Source: a virus
Virus record (IMG/VR): IMGVR_UViG_3300005336_000010
Coordinates: 1 to 48,817 of that record
DNA length: 48,817 nucleotides
Strand: one strand, 5' to 3'
The notes under the pieces were generated by a model. It did not search any database. It saw only the letters and a list, made by a program, of their open reading frames with translations, and had not been told where the DNA came from. Of the stretch, positions 6,490-17,900 are shown one piece after another (the stretch's first letter is position 1; every line of letters begins with the position of its first letter). The position numbers and the translations under genes were made by a program.

Positions 6490-8248
6490 GGGCGACACCA
6501 CATTCGCGCTCGGCATGAACGACCGGGCGGCGCCGGACGAGTTCCAGCCTGGCGAGGTCAAGCTCATCGAAAACGGCCGGCTCTCGCTCGTCGGCAACTC
6601 GGTTCGCAGGCGGATGGGCGCGAAGCACGTCGTGACATCGACGCCGTGGAACACGTCCATCGGGATCGACGCCGATAGGATCAAGGGCGGCAAGTTCTAC
6701 GAGTTCACCTCAAGCAGCCGCTACCACGTTGTGATCGCCCTTGCTGCGGGTGGTGAAACGGTCTACACGTCGGCCGATTACGGTGCGACGTGGACGAGTC
6801 GTGGCACGGTCTCGATCAGTGCTGGCATTGCTCCGAGCATGGTCGTGATGACGGAGGGCGGCAATCAGGTGCTTTGCATCGCGACGGGCGGGGCTGATGC
6901 CTATCAGCTGAACAATACTACGCTCACTACGATCTCCGGCATCCCGGCGAGCACTAGGTTCCTCGCGGTCCACGGCAACCGACTGATCGCGGCCGGCAGC
7001 GGCATCACGGTATCGGCCTCGAAGGTCTCCGACATCGACGCCGGCTACGGTGCGCCTGAAGGATGGACCGTACAAGCGCAGACGCACGATGACGACTACG
7101 AGATCACGGGCCTGCATACGCTCGGCTCGATCATCATGGTCTTCAAGCGCCGCTCGGTGGGTTTCATCGAGGGGTTCGGCTTCACGACGCTCCAAGTCGA
7201 GGTCGGCTCCCGCGGCCTCACGCGCTCGCTCGGGTGCGTGAGTTCGGCGTCGATCCAGGCCATCGGCGACGATGGTGTGATGTGGCTGTCCGACCAAGGG
7301 TGGGTGTTCTATCGGATCGGGGACCGGCCCGTGCTGGTCTCTGGTTCGCAGCAGGCACTCGTGAACGGCATCCAGTTCGATATCATCCGTACGTTCCCGA
7401 ACGTCGTCAGCTCGCTCTACTATCCGGCCGAGCAGGAGTACTGGTGTGCCGTGCCAACCGCTGTCCGCTATCAGGGCGCAAGGCTCGGAAGCGGCGGCGG
7501 TAGTGGAGGCACGCACATCTTCGTATGGCGTCCTCCAACACCGTCCCGTCCGCCAGCCTCGTACAGGTTCCTGCTCTCGACGGGCGATGATCACTACACG
7601 GCCTCGATTGACTCAGGTGGCTATCTGGCACTCACTGCAGCGCCGGGCGGTCAGCAGGGCACGACGTTCGGCACCTACAAGGACTACCTAGGGCTCGCTT
7701 CGTCGGAGGAGGTGGGCCTCGACTTCGTGATCTCGGACAACTGTCTCGCGCTCGCGGTGGATCTGAACGCGCCTGCGGCCATGTGGACTGGCGCCACGGC
7801 CACTCGTGAGCAGGCGCCCTTCATCGGCACGGTGGCGGGTGCGGTACTCGAGGCCGAACATCCCACGACCGATGTGGACGACCAGACTCAGGACACGTTC
7901 GGTTCCCTGACGACGACGAGACAGGACGGAGCGGGCGAGATCCACATGACGCTCCATGCTAGGCCGTACTTGTTCGAGAACCAACTTTCTCGCAAGAAGG
8001 CGAAGCGGGTGCGCGTGCAGTCGTCCCAGGCCGCCGACAGCTCCGTGACGGCGACCATGATCGTCGACGGGGTGCCGGGTGCTCCCCACACTCTCTCATT
8101 CTCTGGCGCTGCCCACGGCAGACCGGAGCAGAGGGATGCTCGGGTAGGCGGTCGTGGTCTCGAGATCGAGACGGTGCTTCAGTCGACCGACGATGTGGAC
8201 ATCCACGCGGTCGCTGTGCTCGCTCAGCCGCTAGAGGACGAAGCGTGA
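6473..8248 (+). CDS. Large tail protein, probably propeller-like (nozzle/hub type)
   Basis: 591 residues from ATG 6473, with TGGAGGTG upstream; the preceding in-frame residues are out of use. The opening (FQPGEVKLIENGRLSLVGNS, then VRRRMGAKHV) is like the start of podovirus tail-nozzle and stabilisation proteins, where the N-terminus says 'p.e...c.N......g.v.rRpG'. Repeated blade-like units follow (YHVVIALAAGGETVYTSADY, RFLAVHGNRLIAAGSGI, LHTLGSIIMVFKRRSVGFIE, DGVMWLSDQGWVFY). The propeller assignment is by appearance; a role at the distal tail is inferred from the gene's place after the head-tail connector genes. Confidence 0.65.
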   Translation: MRLLVEGDTTFALGMNDRAAPDEFQPGEVKLIENGRLSLVGNSVRRRMGAKHVVTSTPWNTSIGIDADRIKGGKFYEFTSSSRYHVVIALAAGGETVYTSADYGATWTSRGTVSISAGIAPSMVVMTEGGNQVLCIATGGADAYQLNNTTLTTISGIPASTRFLAVHGNRLIAAGSGITVSASKVSDIDAGYGAPEGWTVQAQTHDDDYEITGLHTLGSIIMVFKRRSVGFIEGFGFTTLQVEVGSRGLTRSLGCVSSASIQAIGDDGVMWLSDQGWVFYRIGDRPVLVSGSQQALVNGIQFDIIRTFPNVVSSLYYPAEQEYWCAVPTAVRYQGARLGSGGGSGGTHIFVWRPPTPSRPPASYRFLLSTGDDHYTASIDSGGYLALTAAPGGQQGTTFGTYKDYLGLASSEEVGLDFVISDNCLALAVDLNAPAAMWTGATATREQAPFIGTVAGAVLEAEHPTTDVDDQTQDTFGSLTTTRQDGAGEIHMTLHARPYLFENQLSRKKAKRVRVQSSQAADSSVTATMIVDGVPGAPHTLSFSGAAHGRPEQRDARVGGRGLEIETVLQSTDDVDIHAVAVLAQPLEDEA

Positions 8249-9024
8249 GCGGCGGCGGCGCACGGTTCGGTAACTACCCGGGCGCAGCGGTCGAGCGCGA
8301 TTTCCTGGCCGCGATGGTAGGCTCGCACTTCGACGAAGAACAAAGGGTTTGGATCACGGGCCTCAAGTACGCGGGCGGCAATGCGTGGGACGTTCGCTTT
8401 AGGGCCGCCCGTGCGTGTCAATTCGTTAGGCTGCATTTGCAGTCTAGCGGCACGGGTGGCCGTGACTACAACGCCGCGACCTCGGTCAGTTCGACGCAGT
8501 ATGACATGCGCGAGAATCGGCAACGTGAGGTTGAAGTCAGCACGAACGGACTCGACGACTACTACGTGTTCCTGATTCCTGAGTTCTTGGAGCCAGACGG
8601 GACCTACACGAAATACGATGGAGCGGACGCCGACGATCACATGGCGTACCTGTCCATCCGCGGGGCTGGCACAGTAGGGTCCGGTGTCTACACGCCAACT
8701 CTCACGAACGTCGCCAACCTCGACGCATCGACCGCGTACGAATGCCAGTATAGCCGGGTGGGCAACGTCGTCTATGTGTCCGGCAAGGTAGATGTCGATC
8801 CGACAGCTCCCGCTGCGGCGACGCAACTCGGGATCTCTCTGCCGATAGCCTCCAATCTCGGGGCCGCAGAAGATTGCGGTGGGGTCGCGTTCGCTTCCGG
8901 CATCGCGGGACAGGGCGCAGCGATCAGAGGTGACGCGGCTAACAACCGCGCCGAGATGGTCTGGGTCTCGGGCGACGTGACCAACCAGCCTATGTACTTT
9001 TCGTTCTCGTACGCAGTGATCTAG
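8245..9024 (+). CDS. Tail fibre-type protein with common phage beta tip domain
   Basis: 259 residues from GTG 8245, overlapping the previous stop. The N-terminal 150 residues are unrecognised. The last 110 residues (GVYTPTLTNVANLDASTAYE, then CQYSRVGNVVYVSGKVDVDP, LGISLPIASN, GDAANNRAEMVWVSGDVTNQ, YFSFSYAVI) form a module seen at the C-terminus of many unrelated phage fibre proteins, where it acts as a small jelly-roll-like tip. This makes a receptor-contacting or decoration role likely. Confidence 0.7.
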   Translation: MSGGGARFGNYPGAAVERDFLAAMVGSHFDEEQRVWITGLKYAGGNAWDVRFRAARACQFVRLHLQSSGTGGRDYNAATSVSSTQYDMRENRQREVEVSTNGLDDYYVFLIPEFLEPDGTYTKYDGADADDHMAYLSIRGAGTVGSGVYTPTLTNVANLDASTAYECQYSRVGNVVYVSGKVDVDPTAPAAATQLGISLPIASNLGAAEDCGGVAFASGIAGQGAAIRGDAANNRAEMVWVSGDVTNQPMYFSFSYAVI

Positions 9025-9034
9025 GGGACGCGAC

Positions 9035-10486
9035 ATGCCGATCGACCAGACCCTTCAGACGCCGACGATCAGGCCCCCGACCTCGCTCGACATGCTCGCG
9101 CAGGACGAGGGTGGCGGCACGTCGCTCGCCGCGCCAAGCGCGGGTGCTGCGCCGTCGGTTGCCTCGCTGCCATCGGCTCCGACCGTGAACGGTCTGCCTG
9201 GGCCCGACGTGAGTGCGTTCGCGGCGAACCAGATGCGGAGTCCTTCGCGATACGATTCGGGGATCGTGCAGCAGGGCCTGAACTTGATCAATCAGGAATC
9301 GGAGCGAGCGAAACTACGTGGCGGCGCCGATCTCGACGAGTTCTACTCCTCGCGCGGGCTCGTCGGCTCGTCCGTCGAATCGCAGGGCCGGACGGATTTC
9401 CTCTCGCAGCTCAACCAGGCGAAAGAGCAGCGGATGTTCGATCTCGTGCGCGAGATGGCGGCCACCTACTCGCAGGACGTGGGGGCGGCCGGCCAGCTCG
9501 GGCTCGGCGCGCGCGCGCAGGAGCTTCAGTCGCTCGGCATGGACAGGGACGAGGCGTACCGCTACGCGGTCATGGAGCAGGCGGGCGGCCAGTTCCAGCA
9601 GTCGCTCGGACAGCGCGAGAGCGAGTTCAGCCGCCAGTACGGACTCTCGGGCCAGGAACTCAACCTCGAGCGCGACCGGCTCATGCAGCAGGCCCAGATC
9701 GAGAACCGGAGCCTGTCGCTGCAGGAAGCGACCTCGCAGGCGGAGATCGAGCTCCGCTCCCGTCAACTCGTGCAGGAAGCGCAGACCCAGAACCGGACGC
9801 TCGACATCGCACAGGCACGGCTCCAAGCTGAGAACGAGCAATTCGACCAGACGCTCCAGATGCAGCGCGATCAGTTCGCGCAGCGACTCGGGATCGACAC
9901 TCGTCAACTCGACCAGCAGCGGGAGCAGTATCTCGGCGAGTTCCAGAGCGCGAACGCGGACAGACTGCTCAGGATGCAACTCCAAGAGAGCGATCAGGCG
10001 TTCAGTCGCGTCGAGAACGCACTCAACCGCTCGCTCGAGACCAGGGCACTCGACCTGCAACAGGCTGGCCTCGACGCCGAGACGGCTTGGCGGTACGCCG
10101 ACCGGCTGCTCGAACAGCAACTAGAGAACCGCGCGCTCGACCTCCAGCAGCAGGGCCTCTCGCAGGATCAGGCGTACAGGCAGGCGGCGCTGCAGCTCGA
10201 CCGCGACCAGATGGCGCAGCAGGCCCAGATCGCGAACCAGCAGGCGCAACTGTCGGCGTCCGACATCTACTTGCGCGCGATCGCGGCCGGTGCGGGCGAC
10301 TACACGAACGTGGCGTTTCCGCAGTTCCCGCAGATCGGGACGCCGCCCCAGCCGCCGACGTTGCCTCCGGTCCCACCACCGAACGGACCTACGCCGATCG
10401 AGCCACCGAACTCGTTCCCGACCGAACCACTGCTACCGCCGCTCTACGATCAGAATAACCCGCCACGGCCGGGAGGGGCGCTCTAG
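9035..10486 (+). CDS. Gln/Ala-rich coiled-coil internal virion protein
   Basis: 483 residues from ATG 9035, with AGGGGACG upstream. A disordered Pro/Ala-rich head (1-65) precedes a long, highly charged Gln/Arg/Glu helix region (about 85-410). In it, phrases such as QAQIENRSL, EAQTQNRTLD, NRSLETRALDLQQAGLDAET and ENRALDLQQQGLSQDQAYRQ recur, which indicates internal duplication. The C-terminus is Pro-rich (about 430-483). This build is typical of podovirus internal or ejection proteins, although the fold is not diagnostic. It precedes the other Q-rich proteins and the giant polyvalent protein. Confidence 0.65.
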   Translation: MPIDQTLQTPTIRPPTSLDMLAQDEGGGTSLAAPSAGAAPSVASLPSAPTVNGLPGPDVSAFAANQMRSPSRYDSGIVQQGLNLINQESERAKLRGGADLDEFYSSRGLVGSSVESQGRTDFLSQLNQAKEQRMFDLVREMAATYSQDVGAAGQLGLGARAQELQSLGMDRDEAYRYAVMEQAGGQFQQSLGQRESEFSRQYGLSGQELNLERDRLMQQAQIENRSLSLQEATSQAEIELRSRQLVQEAQTQNRTLDIAQARLQAENEQFDQTLQMQRDQFAQRLGIDTRQLDQQREQYLGEFQSANADRLLRMQLQESDQAFSRVENALNRSLETRALDLQQAGLDAETAWRYADRLLEQQLENRALDLQQQGLSQDQAYRQAALQLDRDQMAQQAQIANQQAQLSASDIYLRAIAAGAGDYTNVAFPQFPQIGTPPQPPTLPPVPPPNGPTPIEPPNSFPTEPLLPPLYDQNNPPRPGGAL

Positions 10487-10487
10487 G

Positions 10488-10886
10488 ATGTCGTACGCCG
10501 GAGCACTTGAGCGAGGCAGGCGCGCACGCGCCGTGCAGCCGTTCTACGAGCAGGCGTGGTTCGGCCCGCGTACGAGCACGTACACGGACCAGCTCGGGTT
10601 CTCGCGTGAGGCGCGGCTCGATCCACCGCCCTCTACGCTCGGCGGGTTCCAGTTCTACAAGCCGTCCGATGCGCCGACGCCACTGCCGGGTCCGATGCCG
10701 CAACTGCCGCCTGAAGTGCTCGAACAGATCAGGCGCGAGGAGCAGGCCAGAAAGACGCGGCTCGCGTACGGGATGCCGCCCGCTGGTCCGGCCAATCTCG
10801 CGAGCTACGGGGTCGGCCAGCTACAGAACTACGGGGTCGGTGCGCTCAGCGCGTACCAGCCGCTAGAATCACTGAGGAGGAGATGA
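10488..10886 (+). CDS. Virion protein, Pro/Tyr-rich, unknown
   Basis: 132 residues from ATG 10488, two bases after the preceding TAG. It is rich in Pro, Arg and Tyr (ERGRRARAVQPFYEQAWFGP ... LPPEVLEQIRREEQARKTRL) and carries the tandem phrase ASYGVGQLQNYGVGALSAYQ near the end. Its stop overlaps the next start. Position among ejection-type genes suggests a minor internal virion protein. Confidence 0.6.
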   Translation: MSYAGALERGRRARAVQPFYEQAWFGPRTSTYTDQLGFSREARLDPPPSTLGGFQFYKPSDAPTPLPGPMPQLPPEVLEQIRREEQARKTRLAYGMPPAGPANLASYGVGQLQNYGVGALSAYQPLESLRRR

Positions 10887-11302
10887 TGGCCTACGCGAGT
10901 TTCTTCGGCGGGAGCCCGTATCAGGCGGGTCCAGACCCGCGGCTGTTCGGCGGCAACGGCCCATACGGTATGCCGGCAGGTGGGATGGGACTTCCCGGGA
11001 TGCCGTTCGGTGGGCCTGCCACCCCGTACGGTGCACCTAGCATGGGTGGCGCGCCGGGTGGTGCTCCCGGCGGTCAGGGCGGTGGGTGGCTCGGCGCGCT
11101 TAGTCGCTTCACGGGCTTCAACGACATGAGCGGGCTCGAGCGGGCCTACATGCTCGCCTCAGTCGGTGGTGGAGTGGCGGACTACTTCGAGCGGCAGGGT
11201 GAGAAGAAAGAGGAGAAGCGCCGCTACGAGCAGGCCCTCGAGGAGAGCGAACGCCACCGCAGGCGGATGGGCGAGAACCTGAACCGCGTGTGGGGAGGGT
11301 GA
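10886..11302 (+). CDS. Gly/Pro-rich virion protein, unknown
   Basis: 138 residues from ATG 10886 (5 bases after GAGGAGG; an ATG at 10883 overlaps the previous stop and would add one Met). Residues 8-70 are low-complexity Gly/Pro/Met (GMPAGGMGLPGMPFGGP, MGGAPGGAPGGQGGGW). The second half is helical and charged (FERQGEKKEEKRRYEQALEE, then SERHRRRMGENLNRVWGG). It resembles flexible-arm proteins that accompany podovirus ejection proteins. Confidence 0.6.
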   Translation: MAYASFFGGSPYQAGPDPRLFGGNGPYGMPAGGMGLPGMPFGGPATPYGAPSMGGAPGGAPGGQGGGWLGALSRFTGFNDMSGLERAYMLASVGGGVADYFERQGEKKEEKRRYEQALEESERHRRRMGENLNRVWGG

Positions 11303-11303
11303 C

Positions 11304-11957
11304 ATGGGCTTCGCCGACATCTTCAAGGGGGTCGCGAAGGGTGTAGCTGGCGGACTCGGTGGGGCAGCTCAGGGCGCCGCAGCGGCATACCCCGGCATCA
11401 TCCAGAACCAGCAAGCGACCGCAGAACGTGCCGACCTGACGAACTACCGGAACGCGACGCTCGCACAGAACCAAGCCGGCATGGACCTCGACCGTGAGCA
11501 ATTCGCCGAGACGCAGACACAGAACCGGTGGGAGCGGGCGTTCACTCGGCGGGAGCAGATGATCGCCCGGCAACGTGCGGACGCGGAACGGACACGGGCT
11601 GACGCGGACCTGATCCGTGCCCAGCAGGCGACCCGCACAGCAGCATCCGCCGCGAATCAAGAGCAGGCCGAAGTCAGGCTCGCGCGCGCGAGCAAGGTGA
11701 TCTCGCAGGCGACTCCGCAGATGGGGCCCGACGAGCTCGACCACATCGCGAGGCTCAGCGGGTTCACGAGCTACGGGCAGGCACTCGCGGTGATGGGCGC
11801 GGCGTCCGGCGAGCAGTACGGCCCGATGATGGGCGGGTACAACCATCGGCCCACGACCCCGATGCCACCGTCCGGGCCCGGCCCGACCGCTGGCGGGGGT
11901 TTCGGGATGGACGAGGACAGCGCGTTGCTGATGAGGGCACTGGGCGGGCAGCCGTAG
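11304..11957 (+). CDS. Coiled-coil internal virion protein
   Basis: 217 residues from ATG 11304. It begins with a Gly/Ala amphipathic segment (GFADIFKGVAKGVAGGLGGA), then about 100 residues of Gln/Arg/Glu/Ala helix (ADLTNYRNATLAQNQ ... MIARQRADAERTRADADLIR) and a Gly/Pro-rich tail. The N-terminal amphipathic helix could insert in membranes. Together with the 9035 gene and the giant protein downstream it makes up a probable ejectosome set. Confidence 0.65.
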   Translation: MGFADIFKGVAKGVAGGLGGAAQGAAAAYPGIIQNQQATAERADLTNYRNATLAQNQAGMDLDREQFAETQTQNRWERAFTRREQMIARQRADAERTRADADLIRAQQATRTAASAANQEQAEVRLARASKVISQATPQMGPDELDHIARLSGFTSYGQALAVMGAASGEQYGPMMGGYNHRPTTPMPPSGPGPTAGGGFGMDEDSALLMRALGGQP

Positions 11958-11970
11958 GGCCGGAGGTACC

Positions 11971-14900
11971 ATGCCTGACTGGAAGGCTCGCATCCGTGAA
12001 CTGAGGGGCGAGGGCCTCTCGGACGACGACATCGTCGAGCGGATTCGCGCCGAGGCGGCCACGTCAGCCATCACGTCCATGCCGGACGACGAGCGCCGGG
12101 CCCAGCAGGAGAGCGCCGCCGGGCTCGCGCCGATCATCCGCGGGGTCGGTGACTTCGCTCGGGGCTCGCTCGGGTTCACGCGCGACGTGCTCACGCACCC
12201 CATCGAGACGGCCCGGCAGGCGATTTCAGGCGTGGCGCAATCGGGCCTCGCGATGGTCCGGGGCATCCCTGAGGTCGCCGGGGAGATCTCCGAGCGGGTA
12301 GGGGCTCCCAGGACCGCCGCACGCCTCCGTGGCTGGTCCGGGGCGCTCGGGGACGTGGCGACCCAGCAACTGGAGGCCGCAGGGGCCCCGGAGGGCGCAG
12401 CGCAGGTTCTGCCGTTCATGGCCGGCTACGTGGCGCCCTACATCGCGGCTGGGGCTGCCGGTGGGGCCACCCTGCCCGCTCAGGTGGCCGCAGGGGCGAT
12501 CCCCGACTTCCTGGGAGCTGCCAGCGCGCCCGAGAACTCGCTCTCCGGTCTCGGGGCCGAGTACCTGCCTGAGGGCAGGCTGAAGGGGCTCGCCGAGACG
12601 GCAGCGGCTTCCCCGATCGCGCGCGGTGCGGTCGACGTGGCGTTCGGGGCTGGACTGGCTGGCATCCCGGTCGCTGTGCAGCACGGTCCCGCTGCAGCTC
12701 GTGCGGTTGGTCGGTCGCTCGCGGGTGTGGTGGGCTCGGAGGCAGGCGCCACCATCAGCCCCCGCGTGAGCGGCCAAGTCGAGAGCGGCATGAGTGGTCG
12801 CTGGTTCTCGCGTCTGCAGCGGTCAATCGAGGAAGCGCCCCAGGGGCGTGCGCCAGCCTCACAGTGGCTCGGCATGATTCGGAATGCGAAGGGCGGCCAG
12901 GCCGGTACCGAACTAGAGTGGACCGGCATCGAAAACGCCTTGACCGCTCGCGGTTCCGACAACCTGACTCGCTCCGAGGTGCTCGCACTCGCACGTGAGA
13001 ACGAGATTCGGCTGACGGAAACAGTACGGCGCCAGAATGCCGAGCACCCTGGACCGGACACGCCTCGCTGGGTTCTGACGAGAGAGGGCAGCGTTCGTTC
13101 TGGTCCATTCGCGACGCGCGAGGAAGCCGCTGCAGCCAGGCGTCGTTTTCCCGACGCCATGGAATACGATGTCGCCGAGATGCAGGTACCGCGCAGGCCG
13201 GAGGCTCCAGACAAAGCCACATATGCCGGCAGCACGCTCGCCGGTCGCGGCGTTGAGCCGGACGCGAACTACCGCGAGATCCTGATCCGACTCGACAACA
13301 AGGACCTCAACCGCCGTGCGTTCACGGGCGGCCACTGGCCGGACCCTGACATCATCGCGAGTGCCCGCGTTACAGACGAGGTGGGCGAGACCGGCGAGAA
13401 GGTTCTACGTGTGCGCGAGATCCAGAGCGACATCCACCAGAAAGGTCGTAGCACTGGATACGGGGACGTGCCCGCCGTCGCGATACGCGGACAGGGTTCA
13501 TTGCCGCCAGACGCACCCTTCAAGCGGACGGAGGAATGGTCTGGCCTCGCTGTCCGGCGTGTCATTCAAGAAGCGGCGGAAGGTGGGTACGACCGCGTGA
13601 TCTTTCCGAGCGCTGATGAGCAACTGTACCAGTACGGCACTCAAGAGGTGACGTGGACGCGGCGACCTGACGGGGCTTTCGATGTGGACGTGTACCCGCA
13701 GGTCCGCGGCGACACGATGGGCCACAACCTCGAAGACCTCGCCGACGAGCAGGGCGCCACACCGATCAAGGGCGGGCTGGTGCGCTCTGCTGAGGAATTG
13801 CAGGAGACGCTCAGCGAGAGTGGTGCGGAAGGTGTTGAGGGTCTTGGCGACAAACTGTGGAAGCGGATGCAGGCTGAACCGACCGGAACGAGTCGGCCGC
13901 GCGAGGAAGGTATGCGCGCGTTCTACGATGAGCGCATCGTGCCGAAGGTGGTTCAGAAGGAGGCACGCCGCTTGGGCGCTGTCGTTGAGCGCATTCCGTC
14001 GCCGGACGCCCAACTGATTCCCACCCGTGACTGGGCTGTGTTCGGCACGAAGACAGACGCGCCGGAGTACGCACGCTTCCAGACGGAGAAAGAGGCGCGC
14101 GAGTTCGCGACTGGCTACGCCTTGCCGCCTGGCTACCACTACGGCAGCATCAAACGGCCAGACCTCGGAGTCGGTCGTGTCACGACCACAGTGCTGGACG
14201 AGGCTGGGGAGGTGGTCGCCAAGGACATCAATCATCGGCAAGCGATGCTGACGGCTGCCAATACGGACGCGGAGTTTGGTGCAGCCTTCGACGAGTTCTA
14301 CGGGCCACTGAAGCGTGGCGGCGTTGACCCCCGTGCATCTGGAGCCTTTGCTGAACTCGACTACGGGCAGTCGCGTCGGATGGGTCCGCACTGGTCCATC
14401 CGCATCACGCCAGCCGCGCGCGACAAGATCCTGAACGAAGGGCAGAGGATCGGGGCGGTGCCTCGGGTCACGGGCATGGCCGCCACGAAGGTCGGTGAGG
14501 CCGCGTTCGGTGCAACGGTCGGTGCTGGGGCGGCTGGCGGTGAGGAAGGTGGATTCACGGCCGACCAGGGCGCTCTCGCGGGGGCGGCCGCCAGCCTCGT
14601 CGGCGTCCCAGCACTCAGGCGCGTCCTGAGCGGGTTGCCAGATGCCGGCTTGTCCGCGCAGGCGCGAGCTGGTCGCGCGGTTCCGTTCACGGTCACGCAC
14701 GAGAATGTCAGTGAGGGTGTGCACGGGCTCTTCCGCGCGATCTCGCCCGAGCATCGCGGTGCGCTCACATCCCGCATCGAGCAGGCCTTCGAGGGCGGCG
14801 AGTCGGGCGATATCGTGGTCGACATGATCAACCGGTTCGGTGGCGCCCGCATGAAGGTGCAGCGCGCGCCCGGCCGGGGATCGTACAACGGCCAAACTTC

Positions 14901-17900
14901 CCCCAACGTGCTGCTGACGCTTGAGGACGCGGAACGGGAGACGGTCAAGCAGGTGATGGCGCTCCGTGGCATCCTCACGGGGCAGGACGCGGAGGCGGCC
15001 TTCCGTGCGACGGACATGGCGCCGACCCGTCATTGGGATGAGGCGGTCGCGCAGGCTGGGGACGACAAGTACCCGGGGCTCGTGATCCAGGGCGACCCTG
15101 AGCGCGTGCTCGAGGCGCTCGCGCGGCGCGGCATCGACGGGACGGCCGACCTCGCGAGCGGGCAGGTCTACGCGATAGATTTCGGACGCACTGGGGCGGC
15201 ATTCCCCGAGCGGGTCGGGGCGGCACTTGAGGGCATCCAGTTCACGGGAGCGCACCCACATGTCTTCGAAGGGATCTACCTTCCTCGATCGGCTTACTCC
15301 TCTGCCGCCGGAAGCGCTGGCGCGCTTGAAGAGCTGGCGGGTGTTCTCGACGAGCGGATCGCGCCAGCCTACCGAGGGCTCGCAGAAGAACTCGGCATCG
15401 ACGCCAGCAAAGACCTCGCCTCGCTCGGAGAACTCTCCAGAGGCCTGAGGGCCGCGCCCGGCGAGGCACGCTGGTGGCTGCCCGCTGGTGCTGAGAAGCT
15501 GAAGGGCGGAGCGGCCACAGCTCGTGCGGTCGATCTCGTGCCGCGTGTTCCGGTCGACGATCCAGTCGCGCGCATCGCCAGCCAACTGGCCGTGAAGCGC
15601 GGGAAGGTCGGCCAGCGCGAGTTGCTCGCAGCTGCGGGCGGCGACAGCAAGCTCGCGGGCCAGGTCGAGAAGTTCTTCCTCTCACGTGTCGGCGAGATGG
15701 CGAAGGATCTGCCGTTGCCGACGAAGGAGAGGCTCGCTGAGGTGCTCCAGATGGGCCGTGGTGGCGCGAGCTTCTACGACGTGCGGCAGGGCGTCGAGCA
15801 AGCGTTGGGCCCCGAGGACGCCGACATGTTCCTCCGCTTCTACGCCGCGACCAGCCCAAACGCTGAGGCCACCGGCTCCAACCTGACGTTCGCCGCGAAG
15901 GCGTACGCGCAGTGGAAGCTTGGACTCGAGTTCACCGGCTTCCAGAGTGCGGCCGTGAAGGACATGCTCCGTCAGGCAGCAGGCGGGCAGGTGTTCGGCA
16001 GCAGGAAGGTGCAGCAATTCTACCGGGCGCTGATGGGTGACGAGGATGCGTACGTCCACGACATGTGGATGGCGCGCCTGTTCGGTTTCCCCGAGGCCGC
16101 GACCGAGAGTCAGTACCGATACGCGGAGGAAGTGATCCGGCAAGTCGCACGCGAGAGCGACATGAGCGTGCGCGAGACGCAGGCCGCGATGTGGGCGGGC
16201 ATGAAGAGGTGGTGGCAGCAGGCCGGCCGCGGGCGGGTCACGGACGTGGCCGACTTCCCGACCTTCCTGCGTGGGGCGATCACGGAGCCAGCCCAACTGC
16301 CGAAGGGCGCCAAGCCGTGGGCGGACAGAAGCATCGTCGGCCGCTGGGGTTCGCTCGACGCGGAGTCGAAGAGCGCGATCAGGAACACGCTCGCCGCGGA
16401 GCAGAGTGCGTACCTCGAGAAGTACGGGCCCAGGGCCGGCCACGCGGACATGGCGGTCGTGCGGATGCTTGTCAGTGCTGGGGCCGGCGGGACGGCCGGC
16501 GCCGCGGTGGACGACAAGAATCGGTTACGGGGGTTCGCGGTGGGTGCTGCGGCCGGAGCTGCTGGCTCTCTCCTGATCCCGAGCGCACTCAAGCACCTCG
16601 TCGAGTACGGCACCTCCGGCCACCTCGTCACGCCCGCGAAAGGCACGAAGGCGGGCCTTGAACTCGGCAGCTGGTGGAGCGAGACGACCGGCAAGCCGCT
16701 TGCGGAGTGGAACGGGCTGACGAAGGCCGAGCAGGACTACCAGATCGTGCAGCTCGCTCGTGCGGAGCGCGACTTGAACCTCGGCGGACCCGGCACCGTG
16801 CTCGGTGGCACCGGCCCAACCATCGCCGAGCGCGGTCCTGGCCTGCCCACGACGCTCGAGGAACGGCGACGCGCGAATGTGTTGATCCCCGGCATGAGGC
16901 TCAAGGGGACCGAAGGCTTCGCGGCGAAGCCACTGCTCGGGATGGTGGTGCAGGCTGGTGCTGGTGCGACGGCGGGAGCTGCGGTGGCGCCCGAGGACCA
17001 CGAACTGCTCGGCGCCACTACAGGCGGCATTCTCGCGCTGGTGGGCGGGGCGGCACTGCGCGGTGAGGGTGACACGCTCAGCCGGCTGATGAGTTGGCGG
17101 AAGGCTGGGATGCTCTCCTCGCCGTCCACGACCGTGATGAACGTCACCTCGACTGGCACGATGGTCGCGGCGGAAGCGCTGAAGGACGCCCCTGCCGCCG
17201 CGTGGGACTGGGCGATGAGCGGCCTCTCGGGCGTCCGCTCGAAGAGCGGCCTCTCGGCGTCCACTCTCAAGGCGTCCTGGGACGCTGTCGGTGACGCGGT
17301 CGAGCAGGCGCGGAAGGTCTGGAAAGAAGGCGAGAGTGCGGCCGACATGGCGAAGTGGGACCAGCAGCGGATCACGTTCGAGAATCCAGCCGTACAGGCG
17401 ATGCACGATGCGGTCTACCGTGTGCTCGGCGCACAGGACCGGTTCTTCCACACGGTCGCGGTTGCTCGATCGTTGCAGGAGCAGGCCAACGTCATCGCCC
17501 GAGAGGCATTCGCGGGCCGTCCGTCGATCCAGGGCATGATGGCACGCTCGCCCGAGTTCTCAAGTGCGAGTGAGTTGGCCTCGTGGCTCCAGAAGAACCC
17601 GACCTCCGACATGGCGATGCGGGCCGAATCGGACGCGGCACTCGCGGTCTTCAGGAACCAGGATGGCTTGCTCGCCAACTCGGCGAAGAAGTTGCGCGAG
17701 GCGTTCAAGGAGGCGGGCCCAGAGGCGGAGGCGGTCTTCGATCTCTTCCTGCCGTTCACGACCACGCCGGCCAACGTGGTCTCGCGCGTTGCGGAGTACA
17801 GCCCGCTCGGGTTCCTCGGTGCGGTTCGTGACGCGAGCGAACTCACGAAGCTCGTGAAGGAAGGCGGCGCGAATCTCTCAGCCGTGTTCGACAAGCAGCG

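Noticed and set aside
6710-7594. 294-codon minus-strand frame opposite the propeller-like tail gene
   Set aside because: Arg/Asp-rich shadow translation without ribosome site or domain.
9314-10120. Leu/Glu-rich minus-strand frame opposite the coiled-coil virion gene
   Set aside because: It mirrors the Gln/Arg repeats of the sense gene and has no independent support.
13498-15585. 695-codon open frame on the minus strand opposite the giant protein gene
   Set aside because: Long antisense frames are expected in GC-rich DNA with strong third-position bias; it has no ribosome site and no recognisable domain, and the sense strand carries clear polyvalent-protein motifs.
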